A stretch of 54,648 nucleotides of DNA from Dyella acidisoli (GCF_030160295.1 NZ_BSOB01000010.1:571213-625860); one strand, 5' to 3'. Positions 11,061 through 19,819 are shown, counted from the first letter of the stretch. The notes: generated by a model not told the origin, from the sequence alone. Numbers and translations: made by a program.

Positions 11061-11499
11061 TGTGCGCGCGGAAGACCGGCGTTCCAGTCGGATCCGTCAC
11101 CTCGACGTGCACCGGCCACTCCCGGCCGGCATGCACTTCGCCAAGCGGTACTTCCGGTGTAGCGACCGCGTGCATGCTGCCTTTTGCGCGGGCGAGATAT
11201 TCCACGCTCATGCCTTTGGGAATCCAGCGTGCGTCAGGCGGAAGCGTGGCTTCGGCCATCACGCCTGCACTCAGCTCAGCGAGATTGCATAGCGCGATCG
11301 CGTGCACTGTGCCGATGTGATTGTGTACGCGACGGCGATCACGCATGCGCACTTCGCAACGACCGGGTTCCAGCGCAACGAAATACGGGGCAATGGTGGC
11401 GAAGTACGGCGCGCGCAGGCAGACGGCGCGAGAGAACAGCCAGTGGCCGCAAGGCCAGCGGGTAATGCGCTGGTAGAGGGACAGCAGCGATGCGCTCAT
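11026..11499 (-). CDS. DUF4442 hotdog-fold thioesterase-like protein
   Basis: 157 residues, resembling the DUF4442 group of hotdog-fold proteins related to acyl-CoA thioesterases (PaaI-like). Supporting text includes RVHNHIGTVHAIALCNLAELSAG, where an asparagine and a helix-starting segment occupy the usual hotdog active-site position, then IPKGMSVEYLARAKG and a C-terminal strand series. The substrate is unknown. It is transcribed toward the CPBP gene with a 35-base tail-to-tail overlap. A palindromic repeat pair lies just upstream. Confidence 0.8.
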   Translation of the reverse strand: MSASLLSLYQRITRWPCGHWLFSRAVCLRAPYFATIAPYFVALEPGRCEVRMRDRRRVHNHIGTVHAIALCNLAELSAGVMAEATLPPDARWIPKGMSVEYLARAKGSMHAVATPEVPLGEVHAGREWPVHVEVTDPTGTPVFRAHITMWVSLRKRP

Positions 11500-11532
11500 T
11501 GCCTTGACACCCCATGATGCCGAAAACCAACT

Positions 11533-11568
11533 CCCTCTCCCCTCCGGGGAGAGGGTTGGGGTGAGGGG
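11533..11568. repeat. REP-like palindrome, copy A
   Basis: CCCTCTCCCC-TCC-GGGGAGAGGG hairpin followed by TTGGGGTGAGGGG. It is nearly the exact reverse complement of copy B at 11654, making a facing pair that frames the intergenic DNA between the DUF4442 gene and fadE. Confidence 0.8.
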
Positions 11569-11653
11569 TCACGGCTTGCCATAACTCTCAATGATGCTGA
11601 AGCATAATGGCTTCGATTTTTTATGCTTCGCCATTCACTTCTCGCGAGGTTGC

Positions 11654-11690
11654 CCCCTCACCCTAACCCTCTCCCCGAAGGGGAGAGGGA
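11654..11690. repeat. REP-like palindrome, copy B
   Basis: CCCCTCACCCTAACCC followed by a CTCTCCCC-GAA-GGGGAGAG hairpin; the inverted partner of copy A. It lies just after the fadE stop and may also act as its transcription terminator. Confidence 0.8.
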
Positions 11691-11711
11691 ACTGTCTAGG
11701 GCATCGTGCAA

Positions 11712-14180
11712 TCAAGCCGCATCCGCCAACTTCTTCACATCCTTGCGCGTCACCGCCGAACGCAGCTCCGCCGGATCAAAATCATCCACCGAGATAAACT
11801 CGAACACACCTTCGCGTACGCGCTTGAGCAGAGCGGCTTCCGCAACGTCGATCACGCCCGCTTTCACCGCTTCGTCCAGTTGCCCAAGGTAATCGTGCGA
11901 TTTGAATTGGCCGGCCTTCTGCGCCTTGCCAAATTTGCGCTCGACCGGTTCGGCCGCAATCACGTCGGGAAGCAGTTCGTTCATGCGTCCCACGGTGTTG
12001 TTGGATGTCGGCGTGAGATAGGCCCATTCGAGCAAGCGATCGCGCGCCTCGCCCGGCGCAGTGATGATCGCCGCGACGCGGCGGCCCAAGCGATCTGACG
12101 GCGGCACTTCGCGACGGCCGAACGGGAACACCAGCACGCGCAGCAGCCAAGAAACCGGACGCACAGGGAAATTGCGAATGGCGCCATCCAGCGCCATCTG
12201 CGTGCGCCACATGCATTCGTGGAAAGCCCAGGCCAGCAGCGGACGATCCGCCTCTGGACGGCCGGTATCTTCGTAACGCTTCAGCATTGCGCTGGCGATG
12301 TAGAGATAACTCAGCACGTCACCCAGGCGCGCAGATAGCTTTTCCTTGAACTTCAGCTTGCCGCCCAGCACGCCCATGAAAGTGTCGGCGCACAAGGCAA
12401 GCGCCGCGGAGTAGCGGTTGAGCTTGCGATAGTAACGGCGCACATAGGCATCGCCTGCTGTTTCGCCGATGCGCGCGCCGGTGAGGCCTAGCGCAAAACT
12501 GCGCACGGCATTGGAAACGCCGAAGCCAAGATGACCGAACAGAGCGCGATCGAAGGCTTTCAGGCGTTCGCTGTAATCAGCGATCGACAGCGCCTGCATT
12601 TCCTTCAACACATAAGGATGGCAGCGGATCGCGCCCTGACCAAAGATCATCAGGCTGCGCGTCATGATGTTCGCGCCTTCCACCGTGATCGCAATCGGTA
12701 CACCCTGCCAGGCACGGCCAGCGTAATTTTTCGGACCGAGCTGCACACCCTTGCCACCATGCACGTCCAACGCGTCACCGGCGATCACGCGACCCCATTC
12801 GGTGGCGTGATATTTGGCGATGGCCGACGGTACGGCCGGTTTCTCGCCGCGATCCACTGCGGCGGCCGTTGCACGCGACAATGCCGCCGTTGCATAGGTA
12901 AGACCACCGATACGCGCGAGCGCTTCTTCTACGCCCTCGAAACGCGCCACGGCCAAACCAAATTGCTTGCGCATGCGCGCATACGCGCCGGTGCCCGCCA
13001 CCGCCATGCGCACACCGCCCGTTGCGTTGGAGGGCAGCGAAATCGCACGACCAACCGACAAGCACTCCACCAGCATGCGCCAACCATGGCCCGCCATGTG
13101 CGGACCGCCGATCAACGTCGACAGCGGCGCGAAGATGTCCTTGCCACGCACCGGTCCGTTCTGGAACGGAATATTGAGCGGGAAATGCCGGCGGCCGATT
13201 TCCAGGCCCGGCGTGCTGCGCGGAAGCAGCGCGAGCGTGATGCCGAGATCGTCCTTGTCGCCCAGCAAATGATCCGGATCGTACAAACGGAAAGCCAAAC
13301 CCACGACCGTGGCAATCGGCGCGAGCGTGATGTAGCGCTTGTCGAAATTCAGGCGCATGCCGATGGTTTCGACACCGTCGACCACTTGCTTGCAAACGAT
13401 GCCGTAGTCCGGAATCGAGGTGGCGTCGGAGCCGGCATACGGACCGGTGAGCGCGAAGCACGGAATTTCTTCACCGACAGCCAAGCGCGGCAAGTAGAAA
13501 TTCTTTTGTTCATCGCTACCGTAGTGCAGCAGCAGTTCCGCCGGGCCGAGCGAGTTCGGCACCGCTACGGTGGATGCCACCGTGGCCGACATGGTGGCCA
13601 ACTTCTGCAGCACGGCCGAATGCGCCAGCGCGGAGAAGCCCAGGCCGCCATACTGCTTCGGAATGATCATGCCGAAGAATTTGTGCTTCTTGACGAAGTC
13701 CCACACTTCCGGCGGCAGGTCCGCCAGCTCGTGCGTGATCTGCCAATCGTCGAGCATGCCGCACAGCTGTTCCACGGGGCCATCGAGGAAGGCTTTTTCT
13801 TCCACGCTCAGCTCAGGTTTCGGCTGCTTGAGCAACTCGTGCCAGTCGGGCTTACCGGAGAACAGCTCGCCTTCGAAACCGACAGTGCCTGCTTCCAACG
13901 CTGTCTGTTCGGTATCCGAGAGTTTCGGCGTGACCTTCGCGAACATCTTCAGCAAGGGCGCGCTGATCTGCTTGCGGCGGAAGCCGAGGTTCAACAGCGG
14001 CACCGCGATCGCCACTTCGATCAGCAGCAGAATCACGGTTGTGATCGGCGCGCGCGTCAACAGCCCGACGACAACGGTGGTGACAATCGTGGTTATCGCC
14101 CATGTGCGCAGGCCGCTGCGGTGGTATGCGCAGGCGCCGGTCGCAATGAGCGCCGCCAACACGGTCAGTAGTACAGACAT
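11712..14180 (-). CDS. fadE: Acyl-CoA dehydrogenase FadE
   Basis: 822-residue membrane-associated acyl-CoA dehydrogenase of the FadE type (E. coli FadE is 814). It performs the first oxidation of fatty acid beta-oxidation, passing electrons from FAD to ETF. Two N-terminal hydrophobic segments (about 1-20 and 28-60) are followed by an acyl-CoA dehydrogenase N-domain, a middle domain with CFALTGPYAGSDATSIPD (flavin and substrate binding), and a C-domain with the FadE-type extension. GAGG lies eight bases before the ATG, inside the upstream hydrolase gene, one base away from its stop. ETF (etfBA) and ETF-QO, the expected electron acceptors, are encoded elsewhere in this window. The 546-codon frame on the opposite strand is antisense shadow. 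Confidence 0.96.
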   Translation of the reverse strand: MSVLLTVLAALIATGACAYHRSGLRTWAITTIVTTVVVGLLTRAPITTVILLLIEVAIAVPLLNLGFRRKQISAPLLKMFAKVTPKLSDTEQTALEAGTVGFEGELFSGKPDWHELLKQPKPELSVEEKAFLDGPVEQLCGMLDDWQITHELADLPPEVWDFVKKHKFFGMIIPKQYGGLGFSALAHSAVLQKLATMSATVASTVAVPNSLGPAELLLHYGSDEQKNFYLPRLAVGEEIPCFALTGPYAGSDATSIPDYGIVCKQVVDGVETIGMRLNFDKRYITLAPIATVVGLAFRLYDPDHLLGDKDDLGITLALLPRSTPGLEIGRRHFPLNIPFQNGPVRGKDIFAPLSTLIGGPHMAGHGWRMLVECLSVGRAISLPSNATGGVRMAVAGTGAYARMRKQFGLAVARFEGVEEALARIGGLTYATAALSRATAAAVDRGEKPAVPSAIAKYHATEWGRVIAGDALDVHGGKGVQLGPKNYAGRAWQGVPIAITVEGANIMTRSLMIFGQGAIRCHPYVLKEMQALSIADYSERLKAFDRALFGHLGFGVSNAVRSFALGLTGARIGETAGDAYVRRYYRKLNRYSAALALCADTFMGVLGGKLKFKEKLSARLGDVLSYLYIASAMLKRYEDTGRPEADRPLLAWAFHECMWRTQMALDGAIRNFPVRPVSWLLRVLVFPFGRREVPPSDRLGRRVAAIITAPGEARDRLLEWAYLTPTSNNTVGRMNELLPDVIAAEPVERKFGKAQKAGQFKSHDYLGQLDEAVKAGVIDVAEAALLKRVREGVFEFISVDDFDPAELRSAVTRKDVKKLADAA

Positions 14181-14181
14181 C

Positions 14182-15075
14182 TCAACACCTCATGGCAGAT
14201 GGCTTCGCCGTATCGCCGGCGGATTCCAGGCTTTCGATAAAGCCTGCGATGGCGGCCGTGAATGCGTCATTCGCATCACCAGCCAACATATGAGTAGCGC
14301 CGGGCACCTCGGCATGCCGGGCATGCGGTGCCAGCGCAAGGAATTCTTCAACCGTGTGATGCGAGACCACGTCGCTGCGTTCGCCCGATAGCAACAGCAT
14401 CGGCACCTCGACGTTGGCCGCAGCGGCAAACAGGCGCGGCTGGTAACGCTCGCTTTCGCTGATCAGATCGCCGGCCAGCAGCGCCGGATCCCAATGCCAG
14501 CGCAAGCGACCGTCCGCGCCTTCACGCAGCAGGGGGCGCAGTTGTTGCTCACTCTTGCGTTCACGGCGCTGCGGCAGATACGCCGCGATCTGCTCCGCCG
14601 CTTCGGCATAACTGGCAAAACCGTCCGGGTGTGCCTGCATGAAGGCGAGGATGCGCTCGACACCGGCGGTTTCCCAGCGCGGCGTGATATCGACCAGCAC
14701 CAGCGCTCGGAACGGCGCGGGCCGCACTTCGCCTGCTGTCACCAGGCCCAGCAACCCGCCCATCGACGCACCCACAAGAATCGGCGGTTCGGGCTGCGCA
14801 TGGGCGATCGCAAGCAGGTCGTCGACGAATTGCTGCATGTGATAGTCGCCGCCCGGAGCGCGATCGCTCTCACCGTGACCGCGGCTGTCGAAGGCAACGC
14901 AGCGGTAACCGCGCGCAGCCAGCGTGCGCGCAGCTGCATTCCAGGCGCCACGAGTTTGGCCGAAACCGTGCGCGAATAGCAGCGTCGGCGCGCCCTCCGC
15001 GTGGTGCACGTCAATGGCCAACGACAGGCCGTCTGCCGTGGCGAAAGCGGTTGGGTTGGCTTGACTTGCATCCAT
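14182..15075 (-). CDS. Alpha/beta hydrolase, co-transcribed with fadE
   Basis: 297-residue alpha/beta-hydrolase fold protein. HGFGQTRGAW supplies the oxyanion-hole HG, GASMGGLLG the nucleophile elbow with serine near residue 104, and GATHML near the C-terminus the likely catalytic histidine. Its place one base upstream of fadE suggests an esterase or thioesterase acting on acyl substrates, but the sequence does not prove this. ATG at 15075 is chosen; a GTG at 15081 in the same frame would add two residues. There is no Shine-Dalgarno, and a promoter-like TTGACG/CATACT pair places the transcription start almost on this ATG, so the mRNA may be leaderless. Confidence 0.88.
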   Translation of the reverse strand: MDASQANPTAFATADGLSLAIDVHHAEGAPTLLFAHGFGQTRGAWNAAARTLAARGYRCVAFDSRGHGESDRAPGGDYHMQQFVDDLLAIAHAQPEPPILVGASMGGLLGLVTAGEVRPAPFRALVLVDITPRWETAGVERILAFMQAHPDGFASYAEAAEQIAAYLPQRRERKSEQQLRPLLREGADGRLRWHWDPALLAGDLISESERYQPRLFAAAANVEVPMLLLSGERSDVVSHHTVEEFLALAPHARHAEVPGATHMLAGDANDAFTAAIAGFIESLESAGDTAKPSAMRC

Positions 15076-15089
15076 ACGCACGAGTATGG
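15072..15089. promoter_or_regulatory. Candidate TetR operator O1
   Basis: CCATAC-GCACGA-GTATGG, a perfect 6-bp inverted repeat with six-base spacer. It covers the putative -10 element and start codon of the hydrolase-fadE operon. Its CATAC/GTATG arms recur at 15187-15198 on the start of the divergent TetR gene. Confidence 0.5.
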
Positions 15090-15112
15090 GTTGCGCATCG
15101 GGGTGGCGTCAA
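15083..15112 (-). promoter_or_regulatory. Candidate promoter of hydrolase-fadE operon
   Basis: On the minus strand TTGACG (15112-15107) and CATACT (15088-15083) are 18 bases apart. The expected start point falls at about 15076, next to the ATG at 15075. The -10 is inside palindrome O1. Confidence 0.45.
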
Positions 15113-15186
15113 CCCGCCTCCGAATCCGCCATTTCCGGCCATCGCATGCGCCAGGCCGGCCACAGTTTCCGCCACGCATCGGCTAC

Positions 15187-15198
15187 CATACGGGTATG
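15187..15198. promoter_or_regulatory. Candidate TetR operator O2
   Basis: CATAC-GG-GTATG, a perfect 5-bp inverted repeat that ends on the ATG of the TetR gene. It has the same arms as O1 but a shorter spacer, so it may be bound differently or not at all. Confidence 0.4.
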
Positions 15199-15771
15199 AA
15201 TGTCCGTCAAAAACCCGAACGTACGCGCCTTTCCGCCGAAGACTGGGAAGACGCCGCTCTTAATCTGATCGCCGAGCAAGGTGTGGGAGCACTGGCCGTA
15301 GAAGCATTGGCCCGTCAGCTCGGCGTAACCAAGGGCAGCTTCTACTGGCATTTCCGTACGCGCGAAGCCTTGCTGCAAGCCGCGCTGGAGCGCTGGGAAC
15401 AATATGGTGAACGCGAAATTATCAATCAGATCGAAGCCCTTCCCGATCCGCGCGAACGCCTGCCTGAACTGTTCCGGCGTGTCGCACACGAAGTGCAACC
15501 GCATCGTGTTTATGCCGCTTTGCTGAAGGCGCTGGATCATCCGCTGGTCGTGCCGGTAATGGCGCGGGTATCCAAGCGGCGCACGGAGTTCCTTCACGTA
15601 GCGTACACCGAAGCCGGCATGGAACCGACCGAAGCACTTAATCGCGCGCGCCTCACCTATGCTGCTTATGTCGGTTTCCTGCAGCTCAATTTCACGCTTG
15701 GTCTACCAAGATTGACGCATGAAGAGTTCGACGCCTACGTCGAACACATGATCGCCACGTTGATTCCATAG
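15196..15771 (+). CDS. TetR/AcrR family transcriptional regulator
   Basis: 191 residues. The N-terminal helix-turn-helix shows the TetR signature: AALNLIAEQGVGALAVEALARQLGVTKGSFYWHFRTREALLQAALE, about residues 17-62. The rest is the helical ligand-binding and dimer domain. It is divergent from the hydrolase-fadE operon, and shared palindromes on both start sites suggest that it represses itself and that operon, perhaps in response to an acyl ligand (inference). ATG at 15196 is favoured because the canonical TetR N-terminus starts here; longer in-frame extensions overlap the divergent gene. No Shine-Dalgarno is visible, which again allows a leaderless transcript. Confidence 0.93.
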   Translation: MNVRQKPERTRLSAEDWEDAALNLIAEQGVGALAVEALARQLGVTKGSFYWHFRTREALLQAALERWEQYGEREIINQIEALPDPRERLPELFRRVAHEVQPHRVYAALLKALDHPLVVPVMARVSKRRTEFLHVAYTEAGMEPTEALNRARLTYAAYVGFLQLNFTLGLPRLTHEEFDAYVEHMIATLIP

Positions 15772-15802
15772 CAAGACGGGGAACCATAAATCGACGATTC
15801 AA

Positions 15803-15837
15803 AACCGCAAGAGTGGCAGGCGCCTGCTCTTGCGGTT
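15803..15837 (+). terminator. Hairpin after TetR gene
   Basis: AACCGCAAGAG and CTCTTGCGGTT form a perfect 11-bp stem around a 13-base loop that itself contains CAGGCGCCTG. It starts 31 bases after the stop codon. There is no clean U-tract after it, but the A-rich left flank could serve the opposite strand. Confidence 0.6.
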
Positions 15838-15952
15838 ATCCATGCTCGATTTTCGCTTTAGTCGTACTTATGCTGCACTCAACCTTGCAAGGCCAGTTAG
15901 CGTAACTTACCGTCGCAGCTATCTTTTCTTTGTATACCAACGTGAGGAAAGC

Positions 15953-17722
15953 ATGACGAGCAAACTAGCGGCGCTCGAGCGATGGGTGAATGAGGTGGCG
16001 GCCCAAACACGCCCCGCAAAGATCCATTGGTGCGATGGTTCGGACGCCGAATATCAAGCACTGGTGCAGCAGATGCTGCAGACAGGGGACCTGATCGAAC
16101 TCAATCAGCAGACCCATCCAGGCTGCTATCTGCATCGCTCGAATCCATCCGACGTCGCGCGCGTGGAGCACCTGACTTTCGTGTGCACGAAACACGAAGA
16201 GGATGCCGGCCCCAACAATCATTGGATGGCACCCGCTGAAGCGCATGCCAAGATCGATGCGTTGTTCGATGGTTGCATGCAAGGTCGCACGATGTACGTG
16301 ATCCCCTATTGCATGGGGCCGATCGATTCGCCGCTCTCGCGTTGCGGCGTGGAAATTACCGACAGCCCTTATGTGGTGGCCAACATGCGCACGATGACGC
16401 GCATGGGCGCTGCGGCGCTCGCGCGCATCGAGCGCGAAGGGCATTTCGTAAAAGGCCTGCACTCCACCGGCGAACTTGATCCGGAGCGCCGCTTCATCAT
16501 GCATTTCCCGGAAGAGCTGACGATCAAGTCGTACGGCTCCGGCTATGGCGGCAATGCGTTGCTCGGCAAGAAGTGCCATGCGTTGCGTATCGCCAGTTTC
16601 CAGGCGCAGCGCGAAGGCTGGCTGGCCGAGCACATGTTGATCGTCGGCATCGAGAATCCGCAAGGTCAGACCCACTACATTGCTGCGGCCTTCCCTTCCG
16701 CTTGCGGCAAGACCAACCTCGCGATGTTGATTCCGCCGGAAGGTTATCGCCAGAACGGCTGGCGCGTGTGGACGATCGGCGACGACATCTGCTGGATGCG
16801 TCCTGGCGAGGATGGCCGTCTCTATGCGATCAACCCCGAAGCAGGTTTCTTCGGTGTGGCGCCGGGCACCAGCGCCAGCAGCAATCCGAATGCGCTGACT
16901 TCGATTTCGAGCGACACGATCTTTACCAACGTCGCGCTCACCGCCGACAACCAACCGTGGTGGGAAGGGCTTCCCGGCACTCCGGTGGTTGACTGGCAAG
17001 GTCGTCCGTACGATCCGGCCAACGGCCCTGCGGCGCATCCGAACTCACGTTTCACCGTCCGCGCCAAGCAGTGCCCAACCTGGTCACCCAAAGCCGAAGA
17101 TGCGCAAGGCGTGCCTATCAGCGCCATTGTCTTCGGAGGCCGTCGTCCCTCGCTGCTGCCACTAGTGATGGAAGCCCGTGACTGGGCGCATGGCGTGCTG
17201 ATGGGTGCAGCGATGGGTTCGGAAACTACCGCCGCCGCAACCGGCGCGGTGGGTGTGCTGCGTCGCGATTCGATGGCCATGAAGCCGTTCTGCGGTTATC
17301 ACTACGGCGACTACTTCGCCCACTGGCTGTCGTTCGACAAGCCCGGCGCGAAGCTGCCGAAGATCTTCCATGTGAACTGGTTCCGCAAAGGCAAGGACGG
17401 CAAATTCCTGTGGCCGGGCTTCGGCGAAAACCTGCGCGTACTGGAGTGGATGATCGCCCGCGTGGAAGGCAAGGCGCGCGGCGCTGAAACACCCATCGGC
17501 ACACTGCCGGCCACCGGCGAACTCAAGCTCGATGGCCTGGATCTGCCGCGGGAAACGCTGGCGGAGCTTCTCAACCTGGACGCCTCCGGCTGGGAGATGG
17601 AACTGCACGCCATCGGCGAATACCTCGACAGCTTCGGCAAGCGCCTGCCCGCGCAGTTGCGACAGGAACAACAACGCGTCCAACAAGCTCTGCATGTGCC
17701 GCGCAAGGCGGCCAATGCCTGA
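15953..17722 (+). CDS. pckG: Phosphoenolpyruvate carboxykinase (GTP)
   Basis: 589-residue GTP-dependent PEPCK (family about 600), converting oxaloacetate and GTP to PEP, CO2 and GDP for gluconeogenesis. Diagnostic stretches are the P-loop FPSACGKTNLAML, the metal and oxaloacetate site YGSGYGGNALLGKKCHALR, the nearby GDDICWMRPGEDG, and the guanine-site region FGGRRPSLLPLV. TGAGGA precedes ATG 15953; the frame extends upstream to 15830 but through the terminator hairpin, so the shorter start is right. It is a single-gene unit. Its presence with FadE and ETF fits growth on fatty acids or acetate-like carbon. The GTP type, rather than the ATP type of enterobacteria, agrees with Xanthomonadales. 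Confidence 0.96.
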   Translation: MTSKLAALERWVNEVAAQTRPAKIHWCDGSDAEYQALVQQMLQTGDLIELNQQTHPGCYLHRSNPSDVARVEHLTFVCTKHEEDAGPNNHWMAPAEAHAKIDALFDGCMQGRTMYVIPYCMGPIDSPLSRCGVEITDSPYVVANMRTMTRMGAAALARIEREGHFVKGLHSTGELDPERRFIMHFPEELTIKSYGSGYGGNALLGKKCHALRIASFQAQREGWLAEHMLIVGIENPQGQTHYIAAAFPSACGKTNLAMLIPPEGYRQNGWRVWTIGDDICWMRPGEDGRLYAINPEAGFFGVAPGTSASSNPNALTSISSDTIFTNVALTADNQPWWEGLPGTPVVDWQGRPYDPANGPAAHPNSRFTVRAKQCPTWSPKAEDAQGVPISAIVFGGRRPSLLPLVMEARDWAHGVLMGAAMGSETTAAATGAVGVLRRDSMAMKPFCGYHYGDYFAHWLSFDKPGAKLPKIFHVNWFRKGKDGKFLWPGFGENLRVLEWMIARVEGKARGAETPIGTLPATGELKLDGLDLPRETLAELLNLDASGWEMELHAIGEYLDSFGKRLPAQLRQEQQRVQQALHVPRKAANA

Positions 17723-17731
17723 ACCATCCAC

Positions 17732-17782
17732 GCCCTCTCCCTCATCTTTGATCAAGGATGGGAGAGAGGGCTGGAGCGAGGG
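17732..17782. repeat. REP-like palindrome, copy C
   Basis: GCCCTCTCCCTCATC and GATGGGAGAGAGGGC form a long imperfect hairpin after pckG, followed by TGGAGCGAGGG. It is a diverged member of the CCCTCTCCC family seen elsewhere in the window and may terminate pckG transcription. Confidence 0.65.
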
Positions 17783-17893
17783 TATCTCGCGCGATGTATG
17801 CGGCTTTAGTAAGGTCGCCCACTAAACCTTTACATCCCCACCCGCATCCAAGCTGGCAAGATGATTGCTGCTTGCATCGCCAACGGAAGCGCC

Positions 17894-18442
17894 ATGCCCC
17901 CTGCGCTCGCTGCGGGAAACAACGAGATGGATGACGTGCGTGCGGCCGCTGCGGGCGACCGTCAGGCGTTCCAGCGTCTGTATCGGCAGCATGTGGGCCG
18001 CGTCCATGGCGCCATGCTGCGGTTGTCCGGCTACGATCACGCGCGCGCCGAGGATCTTACGCAGGACGCATTCGTGCGAGCCTGGCAAAAGCTGGATAGC
18101 TTCCGCGAGCAAAGCGCGTTCGGCACCTGGCTTTACCGCCTGGCGGTGAATGTGGCACTCATGGACATCCGCGCGCGGGGTGCCGATCCGGTCGGCTATG
18201 TCGACGAGGAAAGCGTTCCCGAGCATGGCGAAACTCCGTTCTGTGCCGCCGAACGCGAAGAGCTCGAGCGCGCGATCGGCAAGCTGCCGCCACGGGCTCG
18301 CGCGGTGCTGGTATTGCACGACGTGGAAGGCTGGCGCCATGAGGAAATCGCCAGCGAACTGGAGATGGCGGTAGGCTCGTCCAAAGCGCAACTGCATCGT
18401 GCACGCGGCTTGTTGCGCAAGGTACTTGGAGATGTGCGATGA
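17894..18442 (+). CDS. ECF-type RNA polymerase sigma factor
   Basis: About 182 residues. Region 2 includes FQRLYRQHVGRVHGAMLRLSGYDHARAEDLTQDAFVRAWQKLDSFREQSAFGTWLYRLAVNVALMDIRAR; region 4 includes LPPRARAVLVLHDVEGWRHEEIASELEMAVGSSKAQLHRARGLLR with its helix-turn-helix. In-frame ATGs occur at 17861, 17894 and 17927. The 17894 start has GGAAG four bases before it and was chosen, but the choice is uncertain. It overlaps the next gene by four bases (ATGA), the usual layout of sigma/anti-sigma pairs. The signal controlling it is unknown; the operon probably includes the DUF4097 gene. Confidence 0.93.
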   Translation: MPPALAAGNNEMDDVRAAAAGDRQAFQRLYRQHVGRVHGAMLRLSGYDHARAEDLTQDAFVRAWQKLDSFREQSAFGTWLYRLAVNVALMDIRARGADPVGYVDEESVPEHGETPFCAAEREELERAIGKLPPRARAVLVLHDVEGWRHEEIASELEMAVGSSKAQLHRARGLLRKVLGDVR

Positions 18443-18897
18443 ATGAATTCGAATGGCTGCGCCAGATGCGCGACTTGAACCGGCCGACCGCTCCACGGAA
18501 CGATCTGTGGGCACGCATCGATGCTGCGCTCGACGACGCTGCAACAAGCGAGGTCGCCACCCCTGTGCCGACTGCACCCGCGCGACGTCATCGCACGTGG
18601 GCGCTGGCGGCAAGCATCGCTGCGGTTGTCGTGCTTGCCGGTGGCATCGTGTGGCACATGCATGCGATTCCGCATAGCGAAACATCCGTTGCCACGATTA
18701 ACCCGAACATGGACAGCACACCCTGGAAACCGAGCGACCCGCGCCTGGCCGGCGCCGCACTCGAACTGAATGCCGCGCGCTTGGAATTGCAACAGGCGAT
18801 CCAGCAAGCTCCCGATTCCCCCGCTCTGCAGCGCTTGCTGCAACGGACGCATGCGCAGCAAAACCAGTTGCGCGAACTCGAGAAACAAGCCGGCTAA
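18439..18897 (+). CDS. Single-pass membrane protein, probable anti-sigma factor
   Basis: 152 residues. A short cytoplasmic N-terminus (MNEFEWLRQMRDLNRPTAPRNDLWARIDAAL) is followed by one transmembrane helix (WALAASIAAVVVLAGGIVW, about residues 54-72) and a helical outer portion rich in Leu, Gln and Glu (about 100-150) that could form a coiled coil. There is no zinc-binding HxxxCxxC motif, so it is not a ZAS-type anti-sigma factor. The ATGA overlap with the sigma gene and the membrane topology are the basis for the call. Confidence 0.8.
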   Translation: MNEFEWLRQMRDLNRPTAPRNDLWARIDAALDDAATSEVATPVPTAPARRHRTWALAASIAAVVVLAGGIVWHMHAIPHSETSVATINPNMDSTPWKPSDPRLAGAALELNAARLELQQAIQQAPDSPALQRLLQRTHAQQNQLRELEKQAG

Positions 18898-18910
18898 GGA
18901 CATAAAAAAA

Positions 18911-19819
18911 ATGAAAAACACCCGCTATCTGCCGCTGCTGCTTTGCCTGCTGCCAGGAGGGCAGGCTTTCGCCGATACCCCGCTGGATCTTCATCATTCC
19001 GCAGCGCCCACCGCGCACATCAACATCAGCAACGTGAAAGGCGAAGTCACCGTAACCGCCTGGGACCGCAGCGAGGTGCACGTAGGCGGCCAGCTTGGTG
19101 ACGGCGCCCAGCCGCTTGCCATCGAAGGCAGCGACAACAACCTCACCATCAACGTACAAGCCAAGGGACAGAGCGGCTGGTTCAACTGGAGTGGCGAGAA
19201 CGCCATGGAACCCACCAGGCTGGATGTGAACGTGCCGCGCGGCGCATCAGTGAAGGTAAACGTGGTCAGCGCACCGGCGAGCGTAGATGGCATCGACCGC
19301 GGCGACATCGAAGTGAACTCAGTCAGCGGCCGCGTGCGCATCAATGCGCAAACGCCCATGCTCAACGTCGTCTCCGTGAGCGGCAACATCGCTTTCTCCG
19401 GTTATGCCAAGCAAGCGAAGCTGCAAACGGTGAGCGGCGACATTCTCGCGCCGTCGATTGGCAGCACCGCCGAACTGCAAACGGTTTCCGGCCGCATCCA
19501 AGCAGGCGGCGGTCCTTGGCAACAACTCAACCTCAGCACCGTATCGGGCGATGTGCAGCTCACCGGTGTGGTGGCCGCAGGCGGCAATATGAACGTCGAT
19601 AGCATGAGCGGTGACGTGCAATTGCAATTCCCTGCCCCGCTCAACAGCAACCTGCACGCCAGCACCTTCAGCGGTAACGTGCATACCGACTTCGGCACCC
19701 CCACGCATCCCGAACATGGTCCTGGCAGTACGCTCGATGCGGTGGCCGGCGACGGTAGCGGAACCATCCATGTTGAGACCTTCAGCGGCGATATACGCCT
19801 CAGGAAGGGTGGGCGTTAA
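18911..19819 (+). CDS. Exported DUF4097 beta-strand repeat protein
   Basis: 302 residues with a signal peptide (LPLLLCLLPGGQAFA, cleavage near residue 20). The mature part is made of repeated short strands, many carrying the phrase VSG (SVSGRVRIN, SVSGNIAFSG, TVSGDILAPS, TVSGRIQAGG, TVSGDVQLTG, SMSGDVQLQF, TFSGDIRLRK), the hallmark of DUF4097/DUF4098 'putative adhesin' beta-helix-like proteins. The role is unknown; such genes often follow ECF sigma genes and may be part of the sensed or induced envelope function. It lies 13 bases after the anti-sigma-like gene, and a very strong terminator follows. Confidence 0.88.
   Translation: MKNTRYLPLLLCLLPGGQAFADTPLDLHHSAAPTAHINISNVKGEVTVTAWDRSEVHVGGQLGDGAQPLAIEGSDNNLTINVQAKGQSGWFNWSGENAMEPTRLDVNVPRGASVKVNVVSAPASVDGIDRGDIEVNSVSGRVRINAQTPMLNVVSVSGNIAFSGYAKQAKLQTVSGDILAPSIGSTAELQTVSGRIQAGGGPWQQLNLSTVSGDVQLTGVVAAGGNMNVDSMSGDVQLQFPAPLNSNLHASTFSGNVHTDFGTPTHPEHGPGSTLDAVAGDGSGTIHVETFSGDIRLRKGGR

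Noticed and set aside
12531-14171. 546-codon open frame on the plus strand
   Set aside because: Lies wholly antisense to fadE; Arg/His-rich composition typical of shadows in high-G+C DNA, no domain recognised.
15965-17038. 357-codon open frame antisense to pckG
   Set aside because: Same reason: pckG is unmistakable on the other strand.
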